Part shown: piece after piece, positions 1 through 9,068 of the stretch | Position numbering within the stretch: the first letter of the stretch is position 1 | How the letters are laid out: each line of letters opens with the position of its first letter | From: Gemmatimonadota bacterium | GTDB taxonomy: Bacteria > Gemmatimonadota > Gemmatimonadetes > Longimicrobiales > Gaopeijiaceae | Direction: 5' to 3' | Assembly (NCBI GenBank): GCA_022825135.1 | Contig: JAJDYN010000014.1 | Location: 78,407-142,406 of the forward strand | DNA length: 64,000 nt | Notes under the pieces: generated by a model | The model's input: only the letters and a program-made list of their open reading frames with translations | What the model was told of the DNA's origin: nothing | The model's database searches: none | Position numbers and translations under genes: made by a program

Positions 1-970
1 GCGCGAGATCCTCGAGCATGTACTCGCCGATCAGCGCAGCGTGCCAGCTGGTTCCGCATGCCGTCATGACCACGCGATCCAGGGAGAGCAACTCCTCCCG
101 GTGCCGCTCGATCCCGCCCAGGCGAGCCATTCCGTCGGTCTCCAGCAGCCGCCCCCGAAGCACGTCGCGCAGGCTGCGCGGCTGCTCGAAGATCTCCTTC
201 AGCATGAAGTGCTCGTAGCCGCCGCGCTCGATGGCGGACAGGTCCCAGGTCACCTGATGCACCGAGCGGCGCACCGCGCCCCGTCTCCTGTGGTAGACGC
301 GATAGCCGGTGCGCTGGAGCTTCGCGTAGTCGCCGTCCGCCAGGTAGACGACGTCGCGCGTCCGGGCCACGACGGCGGCGGCATCGGAGCCCACCAGGTA
401 TTGCCCCGAAGCTCCCACCCCGAGCAGGAGCGGGCTCCCCTGGCGCGCCGCAACCAGCGTGTCCGGTTCGTGCGCCGAGACCGCCGCGATGCCATAGGTG
501 CCGTCGACGCGCTCCAGGGCAAGCGCGAGGGCCTCCTCCAGCGGAGATCCTTCCTTGAGGAAGTGATCGACCAGATGCACGACGACTTCGGTGTCGGTAT
601 CGCTCCGGAACCGGTATCCGCGCGCCTCGAGCCGTCGCCTGAGCAGGGCTGCGTTTTCGATGATGCCGTTGTGCACCAGGGCCACGCCGCCATCCTGACT
701 GACATGGGGATGGGCGTTCCGCTCGGTCGGGGCGCCGTGGGTGGCCCAGCGCGTATGGGCGATGCCGCAGCTTCCGCCCGGCGGGTCGCGGCGGACGGCC
801 GCCTCCACCTGTCCCAGCTTGCCGGCCCGCTTCACCACGCTCAGCCGGGCATCGCCGTCGACCACCGCGAGCCCGGCCGAGTCGTATCCGCGGTACTCGA
901 GGCGGCGGAGCCCCTCCAGCAGCACGGGGGCCGCGTCACCCGGACCCACGTACCCCACTATTCCACACAT
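1..970 (-). CDS. glmS: Glutamine--fructose-6-phosphate aminotransferase (isomerizing), N-terminal part
   Basis: This enzyme makes glucosamine-6-phosphate from fructose-6-phosphate and glutamine, the first step of UDP-GlcNAc synthesis in the cytoplasm. The protein starts MCGIVGYVG, so Cys2 is the N-terminal nucleophile of the class II glutaminase domain. The motifs HTRWATHG and HNGIIEN follow, and the phosphosugar isomerase (SIS) domain is just beginning (VMTACGTSWHA) when the window ends. About 323 of the usual ~610 residues are present; the 3' end lies outside the window. It is downstream of glmM on the same strand with a 49-bp gap, so the two consecutive steps to glucosamine-1-phosphate are probably co-transcribed. 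Confidence 0.96.
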   Translation of the reverse strand, partial: MCGIVGYVGPGDAAPVLLEGLRRLEYRGYDSAGLAVVDGDARLSVVKRAGKLGQVEAAVRRDPPGGSCGIAHTRWATHGAPTERNAHPHVSQDGGVALVHNGIIENAALLRRRLEARGYRFRSDTDTEVVVHLVDHFLKEGSPLEEALALALERVDGTYGIAAVSAHEPDTLVAARQGSPLLLGVGASGQYLVGSDAAAVVARTRDVVYLADGDYAKLQRTGYRVYHRRRGAVRRSVHQVTWDLSAIERGGYEHFMLKEIFEQPRSLRDVLRGRLLETDGMARLGGIERHREELLSLDRVVMTACGTSWHAALIGEYMLEDLA

Positions 971-1019
971 TTTTCTTCGATGATGGTGTTGTCCGAGCGC
1001 CCCTGCGGCCGCGGCGGCG

Positions 1020-2438
1020 TCACCGGGAAGCTACCGTGCCCGCGTCCCGGTGGGAACGCGCCAGCCGGAGCAGCTCGCCACGCGCCTCCTCCACGAGCGT
1101 CCCCGCCCGCGGCCCGGCCGGCGCTTCCGCGATCAGCCGCACCACCGGCTCGGTGCCGGAGGGCCGCACGTGAAGCCACTCGCGGCGGCCGGGCCAGGTG
1201 AGCCGCAGCCCGTCGGTGCGGTCCCGGTCCGCGCCGCCCCAGCACTGCTGCAGGCGCGCGTAGGCGGCCTCGAGCCGTTCCCTGGGAAAGGCGACCTTTT
1301 CCTTGACGATCCGGTAGTCCGGATAGCGGCGGACGGCGGCGGCCAGCGAGATCCCTTCGTCGAGCAGATGCTGGAGCACGAGCGCGGCGCCCACCAGCGC
1401 GTCCCGCGTGTGGTGCAGCGCAGGCACGACCACTCCGCCGTTCCCCTCCCCGCCCACCACGGCTCCTTCCGCCAGCATTCGGCGCACGACGTTTATCTCA
1501 CCCACGGGCGCGCGAAGCGCCTTCGCCCCGGCCGCGGCCGCAGCGTCCTCGACCACCTGGCTGGTGGAGAGGTTGGTCACCACGAGGCCCGGACGCCGAC
1601 GGGTCACGGCCGCGGCCGCCAGAGCCAGGGTGAAGTCCTCGCCCACGGGAGCACCGGTCTCGTCCACCAGGGACAGGCGGTCTACGTCGGGGTCCACCGC
1701 CATCCCCAGGTCGGCGCCGGAGTCCCGCACGAGTTCGCCCAGAGCCCCCAGGTTCTCCGCCGTCGGCTCGGGATCGCGCGGAAAGCGCCCGTCCATCTCC
1801 AACCCGATGCCGTGCATCCGGCACCCCAGCCGCTCCAGCAGCTCCGGCACGACCGCACCCCCGGCCCCGCGAACGCAGTCGAGCGCCACGGAGAACCCGC
1901 GTGCGCGCAACGCGGCAACGTCCACCAAGGGAAGGTCCAGCACCGCCTGCAGATGCCGCCGGGCCGCACCTTCGTCCCGCGTCATCTCCCCGACCCGATC
2001 CCACGACGCGCGCGGAATCTCCTCCGCGAGCAGCCGACGGAATCGGGCCATCCCGGGTGCGTCCAGGAATATTCCTTCGGCGGTGGCGAACTTGAGGGCG
2101 TTCCACTCCGCCGGGTTGTGGCTCGCGGTGACCGCGATCCCGCCTGCCGCATCGGCGTCGCGAACCGCCATCATCAGCGTCGGGGTGGGGACGATGCCGA
2201 TGTCGACCACGTCGCACCCCACCGACGCCAGACCGGCGCCGGCGGCGGCCGCGAGCATGGGCCCGGAGGTCCGCGAGTCGCGTCCCAGGATCACGGATCG
2301 CCCTTCGCGCTCGCCGCGCAGGAATGCCCCGTACGCCGCGGCGAGCGCCGTGACCAGTTCGGGCGTGAGCGGATCTCCCACCCGGCCCCGGAAGCCCGAG
2401 ACGCTCACCATGAGATCAGGCGGCAGAACGATTGGCAT
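1020..2438 (-). CDS. glmM: Phosphoglucosamine mutase (phosphohexomutase family)
   Basis: This enzyme interconverts glucosamine-6-phosphate and glucosamine-1-phosphate for cell-wall precursor synthesis. All four family signatures are visible in the 472-residue protein: the phosphoserine loop TASHNP (Ser about 106), the metal loop DPDVDRL, the sugar loop GEGNGG and the phosphate-binding loop RPSGTEP near the C-terminus. I chose the ATG at 2438 (MPIVLPPDLMVSVSGFRG) because a GGAGAGG ribosome site lies just upstream and the longer in-frame extension has no family similarity. Phosphomannomutase activity cannot be excluded by motif alone, but adjacency to glmS supports GlmM. The gene is divergent from the trans-sulfuration gene at 2548. 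Confidence 0.93.
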   Translation of the reverse strand: MPIVLPPDLMVSVSGFRGRVGDPLTPELVTALAAAYGAFLRGEREGRSVILGRDSRTSGPMLAAAAGAGLASVGCDVVDIGIVPTPTLMMAVRDADAAGGIAVTASHNPAEWNALKFATAEGIFLDAPGMARFRRLLAEEIPRASWDRVGEMTRDEGAARRHLQAVLDLPLVDVAALRARGFSVALDCVRGAGGAVVPELLERLGCRMHGIGLEMDGRFPRDPEPTAENLGALGELVRDSGADLGMAVDPDVDRLSLVDETGAPVGEDFTLALAAAAVTRRRPGLVVTNLSTSQVVEDAAAAAGAKALRAPVGEINVVRRMLAEGAVVGGEGNGGVVVPALHHTRDALVGAALVLQHLLDEGISLAAAVRRYPDYRIVKEKVAFPRERLEAAYARLQQCWGGADRDRTDGLRLTWPGRREWLHVRPSGTEPVVRLIAEAPAGPRAGTLVEEARGELLRLARSHRDAGTVASR

Positions 2439-2547
2439 GGCTGGCGAACCTCTCCGGTGGGCGGCGGGACTCGCCTTCGTCCCGTCGCGCGGACTACATT
2501 CGGGCCTGTGACCGCTGTCCAAACCCCTTCGGACACATTCCGGATCC

Positions 2548-3732
2548 ATGACCCGACCCTCTGCAGGGACGCAACCGCCGGAACCCCGCCTCGCGACGCT
2601 CGCGATTCACGGGGGACAGGCGCCCGAGCCGCACACCGGCTCCATCATGCCCCCCATCTTCCAGACCTCGACCTATGTGCAGCCGGGACTGGACCGGGGA
2701 TGGCCCTGGGAGTACGCACGCGTCCAGAACCCTACCCGCGAAGCCCTGGAACGCAACGTCGCCTCCCTGGAAGGGGCGTCCCACGGCATCGCCTTCGCGA
2801 GCGGGATGGCCGCCATCGACTGCGTGGCCCGCCTGCTGTCGGCCGGCGACCACGTGGTCTGCGAGGAGAACACCTACGGCGGGACGACGCGGCTGGCCAC
2901 CCAGGTCCTGAACCGGGCCGGCCTCTCGTTCTCCTTCGTGGACTCGAGGGATCCGCAGCGCATCCGCGACGCGCTCCGCCCGAACACGCGGCTGGTCCTC
3001 CTCGAGACCCCCACCAACCCCATGATGCGCCTGTGCGACCTCGCCGCGGCCGCCGAAGCGACCCGCGACGCCGGCGTTCTGCTGTGTGTCGACAACACCT
3101 TCGCGACGCCCGTCAACCAGCGCCCGCACGAGACCGGCGCCGACATCGTGATGCACTCGACCACCAAGTACCTGAACGGCCACAGCGACATCATCGGCGG
3201 CGTTCTCACGGTGCGCGACGCGGACCTGGACGACCGGCTGCGCTTCCTGCGCAAATCGACCGGCGCCGTGCCCGGCCCCATGGACTGCTGGCTCTGTCTG
3301 CGCGGCACCAAGACCCTCCATGTGCGCATGCGCCAACACAATGCCAACGGGCTGGCGGTGGCGCGCTTCCTGGAGACACATCCTGCCATCGACGAGGTAC
3401 ACTACCCGGGCCTGTCCTCCCACCCGCAGCACACACTCGCCTCGCGCCGGATGGGCGGGTTCGGCGGCATGGTGTCCGCCACCCTGCCGACCCGGGGCGC
3501 AGTGCGGCGGCTGGTGGAGGGGACGCGCATCTTCGCGCTCGCCGAGAGCCTGGGCGGGGTGGAGTCGCTCATCTCGGTGCCCGCGCTCATGACCCACGCG
3601 TCGGTGCCGCGCGAGCGCAGGCGTGAGATGGGGGTAAGCGGCCGCGTGGTGCGGCTGTCGGTGGGAATCGAGGACCCGCGCGACCTCCTCGAAGATCTCG
3701 ACCGGGCCCTTCGGCGGGGACCTGGCGGGTGA
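2548..3732 (+). CDS. Trans-sulfuration PLP enzyme (cystathionine gamma-synthase / beta- or gamma-lyase family)
   Basis: This is a 394-residue fold-type I PLP enzyme of cysteine/methionine metabolism. Visible signatures are the N-terminal LAIHGGQ, the PLP phosphate loop ASGMAAI, VDNTFATP, and the Schiff-base lysine in STTKYLNGHSD (Lys about 207). The C-terminal SLGGVESLISVPALMTH stretch is typical of this family. Whether it is a synthase or a lyase cannot be decided from motifs. A second paralogue lies at 27454-28656. The start codon faces glmM across 109 bp, a shared divergent promoter region in which I see no clear promoter motif. Confidence 0.92.
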   Translation: MTRPSAGTQPPEPRLATLAIHGGQAPEPHTGSIMPPIFQTSTYVQPGLDRGWPWEYARVQNPTREALERNVASLEGASHGIAFASGMAAIDCVARLLSAGDHVVCEENTYGGTTRLATQVLNRAGLSFSFVDSRDPQRIRDALRPNTRLVLLETPTNPMMRLCDLAAAAEATRDAGVLLCVDNTFATPVNQRPHETGADIVMHSTTKYLNGHSDIIGGVLTVRDADLDDRLRFLRKSTGAVPGPMDCWLCLRGTKTLHVRMRQHNANGLAVARFLETHPAIDEVHYPGLSSHPQHTLASRRMGGFGGMVSATLPTRGAVRRLVEGTRIFALAESLGGVESLISVPALMTHASVPRERRREMGVSGRVVRLSVGIEDPRDLLEDLDRALRRGPGG

Positions 3733-3844
3733 TGGACTTCCGGAAGCACGCCGGAACGAGTGCCGAAACCTCGGTTCTGGACGGGGCGTACGAGAACCGA
3801 CCACGGCGAGGGGGAGGAGCCCGGCGCGGTCACTACGAATACGA

Positions 3845-3862
3845 GGACGCCGCCAGGCGTCC
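3845..3862 (+). other. Stem-loop in the leader of the M48 protease gene
   Basis: A perfect 7-bp stem (GGACGCC / GGCGTCC) with a 4-nt GCCA loop ends 5 bases before the AAAGGAG ribosome site of the gene at 3880. It could affect translation or be the 3' end of the upstream transcript. There is no U tract, so it is not a classical terminator. Confidence 0.4.
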
Positions 3863-3879
3863 GCCAAAGGAGAATCACC

Positions 3880-4908
3880 ATGGACGGTTCTGACGCAGAC
3901 CGGGTCAACGGCGCGGCCGAGAACGCCAATGGAAACGGAGGCGCGCCCCACGCGAGCGCGCGCCGCATCCTCACGAGCATCTCGTCGCGCTCGTGGGAAC
4001 ATCCCGCGGATCGCGCGGCCCTCGCGGCGCTGCGCAAGCTCCCCGTCTTCGACGAGGTCCTGAAGACCCTCTTCGGCTTTTTCGGCGAGAAGCCCATCCG
4101 GCTCGCGTTCCAGGCGAACGCCTTGCGGGTGAGCGAGCGCCAGTACGGGCACATCTACGAGCGCTACCGCGACATCGTGGAGACGCTGGACACCGAGGAG
4201 TACCCGCTCTACGTCTCCCAGACGCCGATCGCCAATGCCGGCGCCTACGGCATGGACCAGCCCTTCATCATCCTCAACTCGGGGACGGTCCTGATCCTCA
4301 ACGATGACGAGCTTTCGTTCATACTGGGTCATGAAGTGGGCCACATCATGAGCGGGCACGTGCTGTACCGCACGATGATGGTGCTGTTGATCCAGCTTGC
4401 CAGCCTCGGATTCCCGATCGTCGGACTCGCCGCACGGGCCGTGCTCATGGGGCTGCTGGAGTGGTCCCGCAAGAGCGAACTCTCCTCGGACCGCGCCGGG
4501 CTGCTCTCCATCCAGGACGCGGATGTCGCGATGACCGCCATGATGAAGATGGCGGGCGGCGGCACTTCTTCGGACCTCAATCTCGGCGAGTTCGTGAACC
4601 AGGCCGAGGACTACCGCGAAGGCGGAGACGTGGCCGACCACGTCTTCAAGGTGCTCAACCTGCTCGGCGTCACCCATCCGTTCTGGGTCCTGCGGCTCTC
4701 CGAGATACGGAGCTGGATCGAGAGCGGCGAGTACGACCGGATCGTGGCCGGAGAGTACCCTCGCCGCGACGACCCCGACCCGTCCTACCGCGAAGACATC
4801 TCTTCGGCGGCCGAGGCCTACGCGGAGGAAGCGCGCAGCTTCATCGGATCCATGCGCGGGGCGGCCCGCAGGATGGGCGACTCGATACGGGACAACATCC
4901 GCAGATAG
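3880..4908 (+). CDS. M48-family metalloprotease, membrane associated
   Basis: This is a predicted zinc-dependent protease of the M48 (HtpX/Ste24-like) family, 342 residues. The zinc motif HEVGH (His151-Glu152-His155) lies in ILGHEVGHIMSGH, and the third ligand is expected in SELSSDRAG about 50 residues later. Between them is a hydrophobic stretch (MMVLLIQLASLGFPIVGL, then AARAVLMGLLEW) that probably forms a membrane hairpin. I start at the ATG at 3880 because of the AAAGGAG site 6 bases upstream; an upstream in-frame extension looks non-coding. M48 members handle damaged membrane or secreted proteins; the substrate here is unknown. Confidence 0.88.
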   Translation: MDGSDADRVNGAAENANGNGGAPHASARRILTSISSRSWEHPADRAALAALRKLPVFDEVLKTLFGFFGEKPIRLAFQANALRVSERQYGHIYERYRDIVETLDTEEYPLYVSQTPIANAGAYGMDQPFIILNSGTVLILNDDELSFILGHEVGHIMSGHVLYRTMMVLLIQLASLGFPIVGLAARAVLMGLLEWSRKSELSSDRAGLLSIQDADVAMTAMMKMAGGGTSSDLNLGEFVNQAEDYREGGDVADHVFKVLNLLGVTHPFWVLRLSEIRSWIESGEYDRIVAGEYPRRDDPDPSYREDISSAAEAYAEEARSFIGSMRGAARRMGDSIRDNIRR

Positions 4909-4924
4909 CCCCGGGATCGCTGGC

Positions 4925-6202
4925 ATGCGCATTCTGATCGTCGGCAACGGCGGGCGAGAGCACGCCCTGCTCTGGAAGCTCCGCCGGGACGCGCCCGAAG
5001 CCAGCTTCCACGCGACGCGCCCCAACGCCGGGATGGCCGCGGTGGCACAGCCGCTCGACATCTCCCCGGCGGACGTGCGGACGCTGACTTCCTGGGCGGA
5101 GTCGCACCGGATGGACCTGGTGGTGATCGGCCCGGAAGTCCCGCTCGCGCTCGGCCTTGCGGACCGCCTCGAGGCCGCGGGCGTGCCCGCGTTCGGACCG
5201 TCGCGGGCAGCGGCGCGCATCGAATCGAGCAAGGCCTTCGCCAAGGACCTCATGAGCGCCGCGGGCGTGCCCACGGCCGACTACCGCGTCTTCACGGACG
5301 CGGGGCGCGCCGAGGCGCACGTGGTGGAGGGAGGCGGGCCGTGCGTGGTGAAGGCCTCGGGCCTGGCGGCGGGAAAGGGCGCCATCGTGTGCGACGATCC
5401 GGATGAGGCCCGCGTCGCCATCCGGCAGATGCTCGTGGAGGGAAGCATGGGCGATGCCGGACGCGAGGTCGTGATCGAAGAGCGCATGTCCGGCGAGGAA
5501 CTCAGCGTCTTCGCCCTCGCCGACGGGCAACGGGCCGTCCCGCTGGTGGCCTCGCAGGATCACAAGCGGATCGGCGAGGGCGACACCGGGCCCAACACCG
5601 GCGGCATGGGGGCGTACGCGCCGGTCTCGCTCGCCACCGCCGACCTGATCGCGCGGGTCGGCGACGAAATCCTGGATCCCGTGCTGCACGCTCTCGCGGA
5701 GGCAGGCTGTCCTTTCCGCGGGCTCCTGTACGCCGGCCTGATGCTTACCGATGAGGGACCCAGAGTGGTCGAGTTCAACTGCCGCTTCGGAGATCCCGAA
5801 ACCCAGGTCGTACTTCCTCTGCTGGAGGGGTCGCTGCTGGACCCGATGATGGCGGTCGCCGACGGCAGCGGACTCGCGGGATACCGTGCCGGCACCGCCG
5901 GGGGAGCCGCGGTGACCACGGTGCTGGGGTCCGAAGGATATCCGGGGTCCTACCGGACGGGCGCGGCCATGGAGATCCCCGAGTCTCTCGCGGCCGACCC
6001 CGACGTGCTGCTCTTCCACGCCGGTACCCGGCACCACGAAGGTGCGGTGCTGACAGCGGGAGGACGCGTGCTCGCCGCGACCGGGCTCGGCGGCACGCTG
6101 GCGGAGGCCGCGGAGCGTTCCCGCCGCGCCGCGCGCGAGATCCGTTTTGAAGGCAGGTACTTCCGGTCCGACATCGGCTGGCGGGAGCTGGCGAGAAGCT
6201 GA
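4925..6202 (+). CDS. purD: Phosphoribosylamine--glycine ligase (GAR synthetase)
   Basis: This ATP-grasp ligase joins phosphoribosylamine and glycine in the second step of purine biosynthesis. It is 425 residues, the usual full length. The N-terminal [13 protein letters not shown], the substrate region [11 protein letters not shown] and the metal-binding [13 protein letters not shown] are textbook PurD motifs. No other pur gene is in the window. It starts 16 bp after the M48 gene and may be transcribed with it. Confidence 0.97.
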   Translation: MRILIVGNGGREHALLWKLRRDAPEASFHATRPNAGMAAVAQPLDISPADVRTLTSWAESHRMDLVVIGPEVPLALGLADRLEAAGVPAFGPSRAAARIESSKAFAKDLMSAAGVPTADYRVFTDAGRAEAHVVEGGGPCVVKASGLAAGKGAIVCDDPDEARVAIRQMLVEGSMGDAGREVVIEERMSGEELSVFALADGQRAVPLVASQDHKRIGEGDTGPNTGGMGAYAPVSLATADLIARVGDEILDPVLHALAEAGCPFRGLLYAGLMLTDEGPRVVEFNCRFGDPETQVVLPLLEGSLLDPMMAVADGSGLAGYRAGTAGGAAVTTVLGSEGYPGSYRTGAAMEIPESLAADPDVLLFHAGTRHHEGAVLTAGGRVLAATGLGGTLAEAAERSRRAAREIRFEGRYFRSDIGWRELARS

Positions 6203-6279
6203 CTTCTCCCTCCGATGCCGGAGCCGTACCTCGCTCGGCGGCAAGACTTCGACAACCCACTTCGCGAACAAGGGAAACC

Positions 6280-6588
6280 ATGATCATTACAACTACGCCA
6301 ACGCTGGAAGGACGTCCGGTGCGCGACTATCTCGGCATCGTCACCGGCGAGGCGATCATCGGCGCCAACATCTTCAAGGATCTGTTCGCGGCCGTCCGCG
6401 ATGTCGTGGGCGGGCGCTCGAACGCGTACGAACGCGCGCTGAGCGATGCGCGCGCGCATGCCCTGCGCGAGATGGCCGAGCGCGCCGCCGACCGGGGCGC
6501 CAACGCAGTGGTGTCCGTCGATCTTGACTACGAGGTGATCAACAACATGCTCATGGTGACCGCCGCGGGCACCGCCGTCGAAACCTGA
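6280..6588 (+). CDS. YbjQ/UPF0145-like small protein
   Basis: This 102-residue protein matches the YbjQ (UPF0145, 'heavy-metal-binding') family pattern: an N-terminal beta strand ([30 protein letters not shown]), a helical middle with [17 protein letters not shown] spacing, and the C-terminal [15 protein letters not shown]. The family is a homopentameric beta protein without a firmly established function. A clear ribosome site (AAGGG) precedes the ATG. The mutM reading frame begins 42 bp downstream in the same frame. Confidence 0.9.
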   Translation: MIITTTPTLEGRPVRDYLGIVTGEAIIGANIFKDLFAAVRDVVGGRSNAYERALSDARAHALREMAERAADRGANAVVSVDLDYEVINNMLMVTAAGTAVET

Positions 6589-6630
6589 GTCTCACCCCAT
6601 CCTCCCCGACCTCCAGCCGCCGGAGTCAGA

Positions 6631-7461
6631 CTGCCGGAGCTTCCTGAAGCGGAGACGATCGCGCGCGGCCTGGCGCCGCACCTCGCCGGCCGGACGATCT
6701 CCGGCGTGTGCGTAAAGCATCCCGATCTGCTGTCCGAATCGGCCGGCGCCTTCGCCCGCGGGATGAGCGGCGCGGAGATCGATCAGGTGGGTCGAAGGGG
6801 AAAGAACGTGGTGTGGTTCTGCTCCCCGGACACCGTTCTGGTGATCAATCTGGGCATGACCGGCCGCCTTCTGTTTCGTCCGCGAGGCGACCCCACCCCG
6901 CTCCCCGTCCACACGGGCGTCATCTTCGATCTGGCCGGCGGCGACGCGGCCGTATACAGCGACGTGCGCCGTTTCGGGCGGTTGCAGCGCTTCTGCGGGC
7001 GCTCGTGGCGGCGCTGGTCGCGCACGCTGGGGCTCGAACCGCTCGGCCGCTCCTTCACCGCCCGCCGCCTGGCGGTCGAGCTCGCCCGCTCCCGCTCGCC
7101 GATCCGGTCGTGGCTGCTCGATCAGCGGCGCGTGGCCGGGATCGGAAACATCTACGCGAACGAGGCGCTTTTCCTCGCCGGCATCCATCCGGCCGTGCCG
7201 GCGCGCGCGATTCCGGCGGCGAAGATCGCGCCCCTCCACCGAGCCATACGAAGGGTGCTGCGGGCGGCCATCGCCGCCTGCGGCACGACCCTTCGGGACT
7301 ACCGCGACCCCGCCGGGCTGGAAGGATCGTTCGGTCCCCGTCTGGTGATATACGGTCGAGAAGGCCAGCCTTGCATAAAGTGTCCAGGGGTCGTCCTGAG
7401 AACGGTGATCAGCAACCGATCGGCGTTCCACTGTCCCCGCTGCCAGCCGCCACCTCAATGA
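6631..7461 (+). CDS. mutM: Formamidopyrimidine-DNA glycosylase (Fpg/MutM), CTG start codon
   Basis: This is a bifunctional DNA glycosylase/AP lyase that removes 8-oxoguanine. The catalytic residue is the N-terminal proline, so the mature protein must begin PELPE. Exactly that sequence follows a CTG codon at 6631, with CCGGAG five bases before it. No ATG, GTG or TTG occurs in frame between the upstream stop (6586-6588) and this point, so CTG must initiate. Other family marks are the beta-hairpin lysine in GRRGKNVVWF, the helix-two-turn-helix VAGIGNIYANEALF, and the C-terminal zinc finger (CIKC then CPRC). It is 276 residues, normal length. Its stop overlaps the next ATG (ATGA). Confidence 0.94.
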   Translation: MPELPEAETIARGLAPHLAGRTISGVCVKHPDLLSESAGAFARGMSGAEIDQVGRRGKNVVWFCSPDTVLVINLGMTGRLLFRPRGDPTPLPVHTGVIFDLAGGDAAVYSDVRRFGRLQRFCGRSWRRWSRTLGLEPLGRSFTARRLAVELARSRSPIRSWLLDQRRVAGIGNIYANEALFLAGIHPAVPARAIPAAKIAPLHRAIRRVLRAAIAACGTTLRDYRDPAGLEGSFGPRLVIYGREGQPCIKCPGVVLRTVISNRSAFHCPRCQPPPQ

Positions 7462-9068
7462 CCATCAATTCGTGGATGAATCCGCGCGAGCCCGGACGGC
7501 GGCGAGGTGCCGGGCTGGCAGGGCGCGTCGCGGGGGCAATGCGAGCGCTGCTCCCCGGGCGAACCGCCGGAGCCCTCGCGATCCTGGTTCTCGTTTCGTT
7601 CGGTTCCCTTTCCGGACAAGCCTCGGGCCAGGACGGCATCGTCGTTCCCGACCTGCCCGTGCACGAGTTGACGCTCGACAACGGGCTGCGGCTCATCATC
7701 CTCCCCAGGCCATCGGCGCCGACCGTGGCGTTCGTCGTCGAGTACGCGGTCGGGGGCGTCAACGAGACCCTCGGTTCGACGGGCACGGCCCACCTCCTGG
7801 AGCACATGCTCTTCAAGGGCACAACCACGGTGGGCACGCGCGACGTGGAAGCCGAACTCGATCTCTTCGCGCGCATGGACGCCGCCCACGACTCCCTGCT
7901 GTTCGAGTCGTCGGCCACCGCCCCCGACACAGCCCGCCTCAGGACGCTCCGGGAGCGCGTCGCCACCTACGAAGGTGAGGCGCAGGCCCCCGTCGTCCCC
8001 AACGAGTTCAGCCGCATCCTCACGAGAAACGGTGCCCGCAACCTCAACGCGACCACCTCCTCCGAGGCTACCACCTATTTCGTGGAGCTCCCGGCCAACC
8101 GGGCCAGGATGTGGTTCCTGCTCGAGAGCGACCGGGCGCACAACCCCGTCTTCCGGGAATTCTACACCGAGCGCGACGTGGTCATGGAGGAGCGCCGCAC
8201 CCGCGTGGACACCAACCCCGGAGGCCTGCTGCACGAGGTCCACCTGGCGACGGCGTTCCTGATGCATCCGTACGGGGTTCCGGTGGTCGGGTACATGTCG
8301 GACCTGGAGCGGCTGTCGCGCCATGACGTGGAGGAATACCACCGCCGCTACTACGGCGCCCGGAATGCCGTGGTCGCCATCGTGGGCGACGTGGTGCCGG
8401 ATTCGATCGCGGCATGGGCGCGCGACTACCTCGGCGACATCCGGCCCGGCGACCCCCCTCCCCCGGTCCTCGCCGTCGAGCCTCCGCAGCGGGGCGAGCG
8501 CCGGGTGGAACTGGTGATGGACGCCGAGCCGCAGCTGCGGGTGGGGTGGCATACGGTGAGCGGTCATCACCCGGACACTCCGGCGCTGACCATGCTGGCG
8601 TCGGTGCTGTCGGGGCGGCGCACCTCCCGCCTCTATCGCCGGCTGGTCACACAGGACCGGCTGGCCGCCGCGGTCACCGCGTCCACCGTCCCCGGATCGC
8701 GCTTCCCCGGACAGTTCGTCGTGCACGTAACCCCGCGCGCACCGAGCACCCCCGCCCAGATCGAAGCGGCCCTCTACGAGGAAATCGAGCGCCTGGCGCT
8801 GGAACCTCCCGAACAGAGGGAGCTGCAGCGCGTGCGCAACCAGCTGGTGGCGTCCGGCGTGCGGCGCCTGCAGTCCAACCTGGGACTCGCGCTGCAGCTC
8901 GCCAGCTCGGTCACCCGTTACGGAGACTGGCGGACCACATTCGAACGGACCGCTCTGCTCTACGACGTCCAGCCCGCCGACGTGCAGCGCGTGGTGCAAA
9001 CCTACTTCACGCGCGACAACCGAACCGTCGCCACCCTCGTGAAGCGCACCGGGGAAACCGACCCGTGA
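7458..9068 (+). CDS. M16 zinc peptidase, catalytic subunit, exported
   Basis: This is a 536-residue insulinase-family (M16B) peptidase with the inverted zinc motif HLLEH (His112, Glu115, His116). A downstream glutamate in ERDVVMEE (near residue 240) is the likely third zinc ligand. The N-terminus has a positively charged stretch and a hydrophobic segment (AGALAILVLVSFGSLSG), consistent with export to the periplasm. It is coupled upstream to mutM (ATGA) and downstream to the second M16 gene (GTGA). The pair probably forms a two-subunit peptidase in which this partner is catalytic. Its substrate is unknown. Confidence 0.93.
   Translation: MTINSWMNPREPGRRRGAGLAGRVAGAMRALLPGRTAGALAILVLVSFGSLSGQASGQDGIVVPDLPVHELTLDNGLRLIILPRPSAPTVAFVVEYAVGGVNETLGSTGTAHLLEHMLFKGTTTVGTRDVEAELDLFARMDAAHDSLLFESSATAPDTARLRTLRERVATYEGEAQAPVVPNEFSRILTRNGARNLNATTSSEATTYFVELPANRARMWFLLESDRAHNPVFREFYTERDVVMEERRTRVDTNPGGLLHEVHLATAFLMHPYGVPVVGYMSDLERLSRHDVEEYHRRYYGARNAVVAIVGDVVPDSIAAWARDYLGDIRPGDPPPPVLAVEPPQRGERRVELVMDAEPQLRVGWHTVSGHHPDTPALTMLASVLSGRRTSRLYRRLVTQDRLAAAVTASTVPGSRFPGQFVVHVTPRAPSTPAQIEAALYEEIERLALEPPEQRELQRVRNQLVASGVRRLQSNLGLALQLASSVTRYGDWRTTFERTALLYDVQPADVQRVVQTYFTRDNRTVATLVKRTGETDP

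Noticed and set aside
1050..3626. Long open frame on the plus strand, 858 codons, running across glmM and the trans-sulfuration gene
   Set aside because: It runs antisense through glmM and out of frame through the next gene. Its sequence has no domain, and long false frames are expected at this GC content.
2494..5274. 926-codon open frame on the minus strand
   Set aside because: It is antisense to the trans-sulfuration and M48 genes, both of which have clear motifs.
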